From positions 1 to 5,635 of the forward strand of contig JAUXHZ010000090.1 in assembly GCA_030621255.1 (NCBI GenBank): DNA of 5,635 bases, given 5' to 3'. A program made the translations under genes and the position numbers. The notes below the pieces were generated by a model. It saw only the letters and a list, made by a program, of their open reading frames with translations. It did no database searches and was not told the DNA's origin. Source of the stretch: Candidatus Latescibacterota bacterium (lineage in GTDB: Bacteria; Krumholzibacteriota; Krumholzibacteriia; Krumholzibacteriales; WJIX01). How positions within the stretch are numbered: the first letter of the stretch is position 1; the number at the start of each line of letters is the position of its first letter. Below are positions 1-5,635 of the stretch, piece after piece.

Positions 1-816
1 ATAACCACTCTTTTGAATTGTCCCTTTTCATGTTCCTATTGCTATCTTCAATCCTATCTCGATCATCGGCAGATCGTCGTTTTTACAAACACTGAAAAAT
101 TAAAGAAGGAACTTAAAAAGGTGCTCTCCGACACCCCTCCATCAAGAATAACAACCGGCGAGATGGGAGACAGCCTGGCAATTGATCATCTTACCGGGAC
201 TACAGCGAACCTCCTCCCCCTTTTTAAAGATACTGAAACTCTACTCGAAGTAAGAACAAAAAGCACAAATATAGACCATCTTTTAAGCCCTCCGGAAAAG
301 TGTTCTTCTCGACTTTCAGCCATAGAGGGTTCCGACAGACTTTTGGTTACCTGGACACTCAGCCCACCCCTCGCGATAAGAAAAGAAGAACATGGCGCCG
401 CAACACTTGAAGACAGATTAGAAGCAATAAACAAAATCTCCGGATCGGGAATCAGGGTAGCGGTAAGATTTGATCCAATCATTCCATTATATTTCAACCG
501 GGATAAATACGAAGAAATAGTTAAAAGATTAAAAAACGCGGCACAGAACGGAATATACCGTTTTGAACTCGGTATCCTGAGATTCCCTCCCGGGCTCTGG
601 GAAAGTGTCAGATCCAAATACCCTGGAAGCGCCATTATGCGGGGTGAATTTCATCAAGACTTTGAAGGAAAAATGAGACTCTACAGGCCGGCACGCATAA
701 AAATTTACAGAACCCTCCACCGGATAATATCAGACCACTTTAATGGCGTACCTGTTGAACTTAGCATGGAACACAACAGCGTATGGCAAGATGCCGGCAT
801 TCCCCTCCCCTGCTGA
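1..816 (+). CDS. SPL-like radical SAM protein (3' part; start lies left of window)
   Basis: The reading frame is open at base 1 and ends at TGA 814-816, giving 271 visible residues. A family member of about 340 residues would be missing its N-terminus. The TTG at 13 lies inside the conserved core, so it is not a start. The visible part opens with the radical SAM cluster motif C7-x3-C11-x2-C14 followed by YLQSYL, the hallmark of the spore photoproduct lyase (SplB/COG1533) superfamily. Such proteins bind a 4Fe-4S cluster and S-adenosylmethionine to generate a 5'-deoxyadenosyl radical. Family-like blocks follow: TGEMGDSLAIDHLTG (residues 52-66), LEVRTKS (near 82-88) and RFDPIIPLYF (near 157-166). 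In true SplB a cysteine about 50 residues after the first cluster cysteine donates hydrogen to the thymine-dimer radical. Here that region has Glu, Gly and Asp, and the next cysteine is C101. This points to an SPL-like subfamily of unproven substrate, not a proven spore-DNA repair enzyme. The gene is convergent with the phosphatase gene, and no clear terminator lies between them. Confidence 0.85.
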   Translation: MTTLLNCPFSCSYCYLQSYLDHRQIVVFTNTEKLKKELKKVLSDTPPSRITTGEMGDSLAIDHLTGTTANLLPLFKDTETLLEVRTKSTNIDHLLSPPEKCSSRLSAIEGSDRLLVTWTLSPPLAIRKEEHGAATLEDRLEAINKISGSGIRVAVRFDPIIPLYFNRDKYEEIVKRLKNAAQNGIYRFELGILRFPPGLWESVRSKYPGSAIMRGEFHQDFEGKMRLYRPARIKIYRTLHRIISDHFNGVPVELSMEHNSVWQDAGIPLPC

Positions 817-853
817 AGAACAATCAGCCCCCTTTAAAAAATGTCTCCGGGTT

Positions 854-1513
854 TCATGTGTCATAAACAGACGGCATCCCGTCAAAACCAAGCGCGCCTG
901 CATCAAGATGCGATGTATCCCCAAACAACCTCAATCTTGGCCTATAACCAAGTACTATCGATGTAACTGAGGCGTTAGGAAGAGAAAAAGACCACATATC
1001 ATCCAGATCCATTCCCAGCAGGTGAGTTAAATATACGCAAATCACTCCACCGTGTGAAATTACAAGAATATCCCCTTCACCATCTTCCTGCAGAATTTTA
1101 TCAAACGTACTCGCCACTCTTTTTCGGAAGGAAAAAAGATCTTCAGCGCCTTCAATCGAAACAGATGTCGGTTTGTGAAACCATCTCTCAATCTTGCCGG
1201 AGTCGTCCTCCTTTATTTCATTTATCAATCTGCCTTCCCAGCTTCCAAAGGAAACTTCGCGAAGCTCTTCGAGATAGTTCGGGGTAACATCCTCGCCGAG
1301 AGCAATTCTGGCTGTTTCCACTGCCCTCTCAACATTGCTGCAATAAACGGAATCGAATTCCATAGATCGCAATTTTTCCCCGAGCAACACAGCCTGCCGT
1401 CTTCCTCTTTCACTAAGCGCGTTTCTCATCGAGTTTCCCTGAACCCGCCTTTGGACATTCCATGCAGATTCTCCATGTCTAACAAGATGCATTTTCCTAA
1501 TTTTTTCATCCAT
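854..1513 (-). CDS. Histidine phosphatase family protein (phosphoglycerate mutase-like)
   Basis: This 219-residue cytoplasmic protein is the usual length for the branch-1 histidine phosphatase superfamily, which hydrolyses phosphomonoesters through a phosphohistidine intermediate. The catalytic set is complete: LVRHGES near the N-terminus (R12, nucleophile H13), R63 in SNVERAVETA, E86 in LREVSFGSWEG, and H154 in VISHGGV. The C-terminal block GDTSHL is also common in the family. No signal peptide or membrane segment is seen. I chose the ATG at 1513-1511 because GGAGGG lies four bases upstream. A TTG six codons further upstream is in frame but lies before this ribosome binding site. A later ATG (residue 8, just before the RHG motif) is also possible. 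Substrate cannot be told from sequence. Candidates include alpha-ribazole phosphate (CobC-type), phosphoserine and phosphoglycerate, and no cobalamin genes are nearby to favour the first. It is divergent from dsbD and convergent with the SPL-like gene, so probably monocistronic. Confidence 0.9.
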   Translation of the reverse strand: MDEKIRKMHLVRHGESAWNVQRRVQGNSMRNALSERGRRQAVLLGEKLRSMEFDSVYCSNVERAVETARIALGEDVTPNYLEELREVSFGSWEGRLINEIKEDDSGKIERWFHKPTSVSIEGAEDLFSFRKRVASTFDKILQEDGEGDILVISHGGVICVYLTHLLGMDLDDMWSFSLPNASVTSIVLGYRPRLRLFGDTSHLDAGALGFDGMPSVYDT

Positions 1514-1517
1514 AAAA

Positions 1518-1523
1518 CCCTCC
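1518..1523 (-). promoter_or_regulatory. Ribosome binding site of the phosphatase gene
   Basis: GGAGGG, read on the minus strand, ends four bases before the ATG at 1513. It favours this start over the in-frame TTG at 1531-1529, which would place the site inside the coding sequence. Confidence 0.7.
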
Positions 1524-1606
1524 AGCAACAATTTGCAACATACGGGGTAACAATCAAGAAATCTTGTATTTACTGAAACTTTTTATTACTATAAGTTTTA
1601 CAATAA

Positions 1607-1631
1607 TATACAAATTTTATACATTTGTATA
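1607..1631. promoter_or_regulatory. 8-9-8 inverted repeat, possible operator
   Basis: TATACAAA (1607-1614) and TTTGTATA (1624-1631) are perfect reverse complements separated by nine bases. The repeat sits between the divergent phosphatase and dsbD genes and overlaps the candidate promoter boxes on both strands, which suits a dimeric regulator. It is not a good terminator: the arms are pure weak pairs apart from one, and on the plus strand an A run follows instead of a T run. The AT richness raises the odds of a chance palindrome. Confidence 0.3.
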
Positions 1632-1680
1632 AAAAAATTCGGTTAATTTTCAAAATTGATCTATAACATTATTTTAAATA

Positions 1681-1686
1681 AAGGGA
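1681..1686 (+). promoter_or_regulatory. Ribosome binding site deciding the dsbD start
   Basis: AAGGGA lies five bases before the ATG at 1692. The frame is open further upstream to a TTG at 1656, but that start has no purine-rich site and would put a polar extension before the signal peptide. Confidence 0.6.
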
Positions 1687-1691
1687 TACTA

Positions 1692-3599
1692 ATGACCAGC
1701 CTCGCAAAATACAAAAATAAAATCCTGATTATATTAATCGCTTTTCTGTTTTTCGCGCCGATCACAAGCAAAACACAGAATTTTTTTTCTACACATCAAA
1801 CTCTTGTCACTACAGAGGGGCACATCTCACAGAACGCTTTTCATAGTGGATCATCCGGATACCTTGCAATAACCGCCTTTATAACGGATGGCTGGCACAT
1901 AAATTCCCCTTCTCCCCCCGATAGCTACATGATCCCTACACTCCTTAAAGTAAAAATGCCGGATGGAATAATAGCAGTCAAAACTCTCTATCCTGAAGCA
2001 GAAGAAAAGATACTGAAAATAAGCGACTCCCCACTCCCGCTTTATGAAGGACAGGTAACATTCGGAATACTCTTTAAAATTCACGAAGATATCAAACCGG
2101 GGAATTACAAAATTATTGTCACCCTTAACTATCAGGGATGCAACAATATGACCTGTCTTCAGCCGGCAGACTCAAGGGTGGAAATAGACCTGACTGTTAC
2201 GGAACAAAACAAACAGCCCGAAGAAATCAACAAAGCTATATTCTCAACACCCCCTTTCACGGACAAAAATGGCGAGCCCGTGATTAAAGATATTGAAAAA
2301 ATGTCCGGCCATGCCGACGACGGGGAAAACCTGGAAAAAAGAGATGCCGCTGCCAGGAAACAAGAGGGAGACAAAAAATCCGTCACCGAAATGATAGAAA
2401 AACGGGGCATTCTACTTTCCCTTCTAATTATTTTTCTCGGCGGACTCGCTCTTAATCTCACTCCATGTATCTACCCCCTTATACCGATAACAATCAGTTT
2501 CTTTGGAGGCCAGGCGGAAGGCAAAGGAGCAAAGGCGTTCGGATTATCCCTTCTATACGTATTGGGAATATCTATTACATACAGCGTTCTCGGAGTCATC
2601 GCGGCCCTTACCGGAGGTATATTGGGAGCGGCCCTGCAAAACCGGTGGGTTATCTCTTTTATAGCCCTTATTCTCGTAGGGCTTGCCGCATCAATGTTCG
2701 GTCTCTGGGAAATCAGAATGCCTATGTTTGTCATGAAAAGAACGGGGTCAGCCAGGAAGGGAACCCTTGGCGCCCTACTTATGGGCCTAACCGTCGGAAT
2801 TGTGGCCGCGCCGTGCATCGGGCCATTTGTCCTCGGCTTGTTGACATACGTTGGTAAAACAGGAAATCCCACACTTGGATTTATTATGTTTTTTACTCTG
2901 GCATGGGGGATGGGCATTCCATTCATTATTCTGGGAACTGTTTCCGGCAGTATATCCCGCCTACCGCGTTCGGGTGAATGGCTCGACTGGGTGAAACAGA
3001 TTTTCGGATTTATTCTTATCCTGATGGCATTTTATTTTACCAGGTATCTTCTCGGTTCGAAAATCACATACACGGGGTACGCTCTAACAGCTCTCTCTGC
3101 GGGCATCTATCTTGGCTGGATTGTAAAAACATTAAATAGCGGTAAAATATTTAACATTATAAAAAAAGTTATAAGTCTTATCTGGCTAGTGGTCGCCGTT
3201 TTTCTCGTAACACGCCCCGGGGGACCAATATTCGAATCTAAAGAAGGCTCTCATATACAATGGGTAACATATACTGAAGCAGAATTCAGCAAAGCCAGAC
3301 TGAGCGGTAAACCAATTATGATGGATTTTACTGCAGCCTGGTGCATCCCATGCCATGAGCTTGAACACAAAACCTTTTCAAATCCGGAGGTAATGATTCT
3401 CGCGAGAGAGATGATTGCAATAAGGGTGGATCTTACAAATTCCAATCCCCGCAGTAAGAAAATCAAAAAAGAATTTAACATCAGGGGAGTTCCGACTATC
3501 CTCTTTTTTAACAGCAAAGGGGAACAGGTCAATAATCTGAGAATTATCGGGTTTATTGAACCTGAAAAACTGGTGGAAAAAATTAAAAGGCTTAAATAG
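1692..3599 (+). CDS. dsbD: Thiol:disulfide interchange protein DsbD (full length)
   Basis: This 635-residue inner-membrane protein carries electrons from cytoplasmic thioredoxin to periplasmic thiol partners such as disulfide isomerases and cytochrome c maturation proteins. All three DsbD parts are present. A signal peptide (about residues 1-28, hydrophobic core ILIILIAFLFF) precedes the periplasmic alpha domain, which has the redox pair C150 and C155 in YQGCNNMTCLQP. A charged linker at about 190-240 leads to the CcdA-like core of eight predicted helices (about 240-508). The core cysteines are C259 in NLTPCIYP and C375 in AAPCIGPF. The C-terminal gamma domain is thioredoxin-like, with WCIPC (C551, C554) and the cis-proline loop GVPT (P601). 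Every cysteine needed for the relay is therefore intact. The length is somewhat above the roughly 565 residues of E. coli DsbD, partly because of the linker. The start is set by AAGGGA upstream of ATG 1692. The glycosyltransferase gene follows after 18 bases, so the two are probably cotranscribed without an obvious functional link. Confidence 0.95.
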   Translation: MTSLAKYKNKILIILIAFLFFAPITSKTQNFFSTHQTLVTTEGHISQNAFHSGSSGYLAITAFITDGWHINSPSPPDSYMIPTLLKVKMPDGIIAVKTLYPEAEEKILKISDSPLPLYEGQVTFGILFKIHEDIKPGNYKIIVTLNYQGCNNMTCLQPADSRVEIDLTVTEQNKQPEEINKAIFSTPPFTDKNGEPVIKDIEKMSGHADDGENLEKRDAAARKQEGDKKSVTEMIEKRGILLSLLIIFLGGLALNLTPCIYPLIPITISFFGGQAEGKGAKAFGLSLLYVLGISITYSVLGVIAALTGGILGAALQNRWVISFIALILVGLAASMFGLWEIRMPMFVMKRTGSARKGTLGALLMGLTVGIVAAPCIGPFVLGLLTYVGKTGNPTLGFIMFFTLAWGMGIPFIILGTVSGSISRLPRSGEWLDWVKQIFGFILILMAFYFTRYLLGSKITYTGYALTALSAGIYLGWIVKTLNSGKIFNIIKKVISLIWLVVAVFLVTRPGGPIFESKEGSHIQWVTYTEAEFSKARLSGKPIMMDFTAAWCIPCHELEHKTFSNPEVMILAREMIAIRVDLTNSNPRSKKIKKEFNIRGVPTILFFNSKGEQVNNLRIIGFIEPEKLVEKIKRLK

Positions 3600-3617
3600 A
3601 AAGTATCCTCTTAAAAG

Positions 3618-4850
3618 ATGAGTAAAAAAGAGCTGAAAAAAATATTAATTTTATCGATCTGGGAGAATCTCTGGTCAATCGGCGAAGGCTGCGGTGTCCC
3701 CGATGAATTACACTTCAGCAACAAACTCCGTTCGTCAGGTATCGAAATATTTCTTTTAAAGCCTGAATCTGCAGGGCATAACAATAACCATAAACAAATC
3801 GGTATCATCACATACACCTACCCCAATATTGTCAGTTCATTTGAGAAGATGCCGGGACCAATTGCGAGATCTCTCATTTCCACATATTTTCCCTATAAAG
3901 TAACTGCCAGGCTTAAATCGATTGCCGCAATGATTAAACCAGATCTTATTCTGGGGTTTGCCCATCAGTCAATTAAACCGATCAGCGAGGTTGGCCGTAA
4001 ACTTGGAATCCCCGCCGTCGTTAAACTCTTTGGTGTAATGCAATTGGGCAGAGAGAAACTTTCTCCGTTAAAATACTGGTATTCTAATTTCGATCAGATT
4101 AACTCACTGCGTTACCCCGTTGATCATTACATTGTTTTAAACGATGGAACCTTGGGGAATAAAGCCCTTGCCGGCCGTGGAATACCTGAGAACAGGATAT
4201 CATTCCTGCAGAATGGAATGAATCTGAAATGGGCGGAAATACAGATTGACAAAAACGGGATACGCAGATCAATGGGATTGCCTGAAAATGATATTCTGAT
4301 CGTTACACTTTCAAGGTTTATCAAATTAAAAAGAATAGATCACCTGCTGAAAGCAGCCGCCAGGTTAAGCGAAAAAACAATAAGAAATGTTTCTTTTGTG
4401 ATAATCGGGGATGGATCCAGGAAGGAATATCTTATCCGGAAAACCAAAACACTCGGCCTGGATAAAAAGGTTCATTTTACCGGCGCTGTACCCTATGAGC
4501 GGGTTCCGGAACTTTTAAAAGCATGTGATATTTTCGCGGGAACAAGCGAACTTACAAATATGGCCATGCCTACCTGCGAAGCAATGCTTTGCGGGCTTCC
4601 TGTTGTAGCATACAATGTTGCCGGCACATCCGAAGTTGTCCGCGATGGTGAAACCGGCCTTTTGGTTGAAAATTCGAATATTGACGATTTTGCCGGAAAA
4701 CTGTCTCTTCTTATAAAAGATAATGAGCTCAGACAACGCCTCTCGAAAAAGGCGGCAAGTTTCAGCAAAGAATATTTCATCGACTGGGTTGACAGGGTTG
4801 AACAGGAAATGGAAATTCTTAAAAATGTTGTTGATAATTACCAAACTTAA
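3618..4850 (+). CDS. GT4-type glycosyltransferase (GT-B fold)
   Basis: This 410-residue protein has the two Rossmann domains of a GT-B enzyme of family GT4, which transfers a sugar from a nucleotide-sugar donor, usually to cell-surface glycans. The N-terminal acceptor domain starts with ILILSIWENLW and a glycine-bearing loop (GEGCG, 22-26). The C-terminal donor domain begins near residue 225 with LSRFIKLKRIDHLL (R233 and K238 at the usual phosphate-binding positions). It continues with FVIIGDGS (260-267), VHFTGAVPYERVPELL (285-300), CEAMLCGLPVVAYNVAGTSEVV (320-341) and GETGLLV (344-350). The retaining GT4 E-x7-E motif is altered: the second glutamate is E321, but T313 occupies the first position, giving a TN..MP..E variant. 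No signal peptide or membrane helix is seen, so it is probably cytoplasmic or peripheral. The ATG has only a weak purine site (AAAAG) directly upstream. The 18-base gap after dsbD suggests translation from a shared message. Donor and acceptor are unknown. Confidence 0.9.
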   Translation: MSKKELKKILILSIWENLWSIGEGCGVPDELHFSNKLRSSGIEIFLLKPESAGHNNNHKQIGIITYTYPNIVSSFEKMPGPIARSLISTYFPYKVTARLKSIAAMIKPDLILGFAHQSIKPISEVGRKLGIPAVVKLFGVMQLGREKLSPLKYWYSNFDQINSLRYPVDHYIVLNDGTLGNKALAGRGIPENRISFLQNGMNLKWAEIQIDKNGIRRSMGLPENDILIVTLSRFIKLKRIDHLLKAAARLSEKTIRNVSFVIIGDGSRKEYLIRKTKTLGLDKKVHFTGAVPYERVPELLKACDIFAGTSELTNMAMPTCEAMLCGLPVVAYNVAGTSEVVRDGETGLLVENSNIDDFAGKLSLLIKDNELRQRLSKKAASFSKEYFIDWVDRVEQEMEILKNVVDNYQT

Positions 4851-4895
4851 TCTGCAAAAAGAGATCCCCCCCAAAAAATAGTTATAAAAAGCACT

Positions 4896-4945
4896 ATTAA
4901 AAAATAACGCCACGGGTTTTCACACATTCTTGAAAATCCGTGGCG
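4896..4945 (-). terminator. Rho-independent terminator, 15-bp stem
   Basis: The arms at 4945-4931 and 4922-4908 are complementary at 14 of 15 positions around an eight-base loop. On the minus strand the stem is followed at once by TTATTTTTTAATAG (4907 downward), the expected T-rich tail. The one mismatched position (4916/4937) is A.C in minus-strand RNA but a G.U wobble in plus-strand RNA. The hairpin could therefore also slow or protect transcripts from the convergent glycosyltransferase gene, although no T run follows it on the plus strand. Confidence 0.65.
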
Positions 4946-5045
4946 CTTCCAATATAGGAATCTAGTGCAGGCCTTCGGGACTATGCTCGAACCATCCAAT
5001 TTGGGCTCTCTCTTTCATGCTCTCCCGTGCGCCTGCCCAACCACT
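4899..5045 (-). ncRNA. Candidate small RNA with its own promoter and terminator; family unrecognised
   Basis: A near-consensus promoter at 5077-5050 predicts a start near 5045-5044, and a hairpin with a T-rich tail predicts an end near 4899, giving about 145 nucleotides. The body folds in the minus-strand sense. UAGU (5046-5043) pairs with ACUA (4966-4963), with its first base at the edge of the predicted start. GCAGGC (5036-5031) pairs with GCCUGC (4972-4967) after a six-base bulge. CGGGA (5027-5023) pairs with UCCCG (4980-4976) across a symmetric 3x3 internal loop. Inside these, GAGCC (5008-5004) pairs with GGUUC (4993-4989), using a G.U pair that exists only in this strand's RNA. A minor UUCC/GGAA hairpin (4960-4957 with 4950-4947) precedes the terminator. 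I could not match it to 6S, SRP, tmRNA, tRNA or a common riboswitch. The same transcript contains an 18-codon ORF, so it may be a small mRNA or a dual-function RNA. Boundaries are inferred from promoter and terminator positions. Confidence 0.45.
4962..5018 (-). CDS. Possible 18-residue small protein inside the candidate RNA
   Basis: ATG at 5018-5016 opens an 18-codon frame, MKERAQIGWFEHSPEGLH, ending at TAG 4964-4962. GGGAG (5026-5022) lies three bases upstream of the ATG. That is a short but usable spacing, and the site begins about 20 bases after the predicted transcription start. The terminator hairpin starts 16 bases after the stop, so promoter, ribosome site, ORF and terminator are arranged as a complete minimal gene. 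The peptide is charged and soluble, with no membrane segment and no motif I recognise. Against it, 18 codons can occur by chance, and the ribosome site is sequestered in the predicted CGGGA/UCCCG stem. I cannot assign a function. Confidence 0.25.
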   Translation of the reverse strand: MKERAQIGWFEHSPEGLH

Positions 5046-5049
5046 AATA

Positions 5050-5077
5050 ATTCTATCCTGATTTTCCGTTTTGTCAA
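5050..5077 (-). promoter_or_regulatory. Sigma-70-type promoter
   Basis: Read on the minus strand, a perfect -35 box TTGACA (5077-5072) is followed by a 16-base spacer and TAGAAT (5055-5050), five of six matches to the -10 consensus. The predicted start is near 5045-5044. It lies 122 bases beyond the stop codon of the decarboxylase gene and points away from it, so it drives the unit at 4899-5045 and not a listed large gene. A GC-rich run (C6 on the plus strand, 5078-5083) abuts the -35 box. Confidence 0.65.
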
Positions 5078-5199
5078 CCCCCCGCCTGAAATAATCCTAG
5101 GCCGCGGGAAATCCCGACGAAACCCGGGTATCATCATTTTCTATCATGAAACAACTGTAAAGATAGAAGTATAGAGAAGAATTTGTTGCTCAAATCTAT
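5078..5199. other. Spacer between decarboxylase gene and small-RNA promoter
   Basis: No coding frame here is credible. A GC-rich patch carries three six-base palindromes close together: CCTAGG (5096-5101), CCGCGG (5102-5107) and CCCGGG (5123-5128). It also holds a short hairpin, CGGG-AAAT-CCCG (5105-5116), but no T run follows it on either strand. Directly after the decarboxylase stop, ATTTG/CAAAT (5181-5195) could form a five-base-pair stem with a pyrimidine-rich tail on the minus strand. It is too weak to call a terminator. Confidence 0.35.
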
Positions 5200-5635
5200 T
5201 TACGCGAAATAAGCCAGCAAAACACCCGCGGCAACGGCAGAACCAATTACACCCGAAACATTTGGCCCCATAGCGTGCATCATCAGGAAATTATGAGGGT
5301 CTTCTTCCAATCCGACCTTGTTCGCGACCCGAGCCGCCATTGGAACGGCTGACACACCCGCTGCGCCAATTAGCGGATTGATCTTTATTTTGGAAAATTT
5401 GTTCATCAATTTTGCCATAAAAAGTCCGGCAACGGTACCTATAGAAAAAGCTACAAGCCCTAGAAGGAGAATCCCAATTGTTTGGATAGTTAAAAATTCT
5501 GAAGCCTGCAGTTTTGACCCCACAGCCAGCCCCAGACAAATTGTAACAATATTGATCATGCTGTTCTTAGCCGTTTCTGCCAACCTGTCGGTCCGGCCGC
5601 ATTCGTTGATTAAATTACCGAACATCAACGCGCCA
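5200..5635 (-). CDS. Sodium-pumping decarboxylase beta subunit, OadB/GcdB/MmdB family (3' part; start lies right of window)
   Basis: The frame is open at the right edge and ends at TAA 5202-5200, giving 145 visible residues, roughly the C-terminal third of a protein usually around 375-430 residues long. Two hydrophobic segments are seen ([13 protein letters not shown] and [20 protein letters not shown]), then the highly conserved signature [17 protein letters not shown] with its N, G, S and R spaced 0, +4, +9 and +16. This matches N373, G377, S382 and R389 of Klebsiella OadB, which are implicated in sodium and proton movement. [18 protein letters not shown] closes the protein. The family subunit decarboxylates carboxybiotin in the inner membrane and couples this to sodium export. 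The visible part cannot tell oxaloacetate, glutaconyl-CoA and methylmalonyl-CoA decarboxylase apart. The alpha, gamma or biotin-carrier genes would be expected to the right. It appears to be the last gene of its operon. Confidence 0.93.
   Translation of the reverse strand, partial: GALMFGNLINECGRTDRLAETAKNSMINIVTICLGLAVGSKLQASEFLTIQTIGILLLGLVAFSIGTVAGLFMAKLMNKFSKIKINPLIGAAGVSAVPMAARVANKVGLEEDPHNFLMMHAMGPNVSGVIGSAVAAGVLLAYFA

Larger units (their letters stand above)
1514..1691. other. AT-rich divergent intergenic region
   Basis: This 178-base gap separates two divergent genes and must carry a promoter for each. It is very AT-rich and has no credible coding frame. The promoter boxes are imperfect. 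On the plus strand TTTACA (1597-1602) and TATACA (1618-1623) are 15 bases apart. On the minus strand TTGTAT (1613-1608) and TATAGT (1593-1588) are only 14 apart. Neither pair is convincing, so I do not annotate them as promoters. The region also contains the inverted repeat listed separately. Confidence 0.5.

Noticed and set aside
817..853. Terminator between the convergent SPL-like and phosphatase genes
   Set aside because: The 37 bases hold no stem longer than a few pairs; the run of A and C there does not form a hairpin with a T tail.
1175..1576. Plus-strand frame of 133 codons overlapping the phosphatase gene
   Set aside because: It is antisense to a gene with a complete catalytic signature, and its translation has no family features.
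2471..2926. Minus-strand frame of 151 codons inside dsbD
   Set aside because: It is a shadow of the membrane-core coding sequence, with no independent ribosome binding site or domain.
4866..4878. C7 followed by A6, a possible phase-variable tract
   Set aside because: It lies just after the glycosyltransferase stop, outside any coding frame or promoter spacer, so a slip would have no obvious effect.
4877..4898. Second small hairpin (AATAGT/ACTATT) after the main terminator
   Set aside because: Only six weak pairs around a ten-base loop. It could be a back-up terminator on the minus strand but is not distinguishable from chance in this A/T-rich stretch.
4981..5000. GGTTCGA on the minus strand, resembling a tRNA T-loop
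   Set aside because: The flanking five-base arms do not pair as a T stem, and no acceptor or anticodon stem surrounds it.
4899..5045. Identity as 6S RNA, SRP RNA or a CsrA-sequestering RNA
   Set aside because: It lacks the SRP GGAA-tetraloop/AGCAG core and is short for 6S with no obvious long closing stem of its two ends. Its few GGA triplets are about what composition would give by chance.
4965..5174. Plus-strand frame of 69 codons across the small-RNA region
   Set aside because: No ribosome binding site or recognisable domain. It runs antisense through the minus-strand promoter and the structured body, whose signals are stronger.

Overview
The window holds five protein-coding genes, two of them cut by the window edges. 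It also holds one compact minus-strand transcription unit that matches no gene family I recognise. The proteins suggest an anaerobic Gram-negative bacterium. The full-length DsbD needs a periplasm. The membrane subunit of a sodium-pumping biotin decarboxylase and the spore-photoproduct-lyase-like radical SAM protein are typical of strict anaerobes, for example Desulfobacterota or related phyla. The phylum is inferred and not secure. Base composition is moderate, and intergenic stretches are AT-rich except for a short GC-rich patch at 5096-5128. No insertion sequence, CRISPR array, rRNA or tRNA is visible.

Layout, left to right. (1) 1-816, plus strand: the 3' part of an SPL-like radical SAM gene whose start lies outside the window. 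(2) 854-1513, minus strand: a histidine-phosphatase gene convergent with it, 37 bases away. (3) 1514-1691: an AT-rich divergent intergenic region with an 8-9-8 inverted repeat. (4) 1692-3599, plus strand: full-length dsbD with signal peptide, N-terminal alpha domain, eight-helix core and C-terminal thioredoxin domain. (5) 3618-4850, plus strand: a GT4-type glycosyltransferase 18 bases downstream, probably cotranscribed with dsbD. (6) 4851-5199: an intergenic region containing, on the minus strand, a near-consensus sigma-70 promoter, a foldable body with an 18-codon mini-ORF, and a strong hairpin followed by a T-rich tract. (7) 5200-5635, minus strand: the 3' end of an OadB/GcdB/MmdB-type decarboxylase beta-subunit gene.

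The genes do not form one pathway. DsbD moves electrons from cytoplasmic thioredoxin to periplasmic disulfides, and the glycosyltransferase probably acts on surface glycans. The phosphatase and the radical SAM protein are separate units. The decarboxylase subunit belongs to an operon running in from the right. The most interesting feature is the promoter-to-terminator unit at about 4899-5077, which could be a small RNA, a tiny protein gene, or both.
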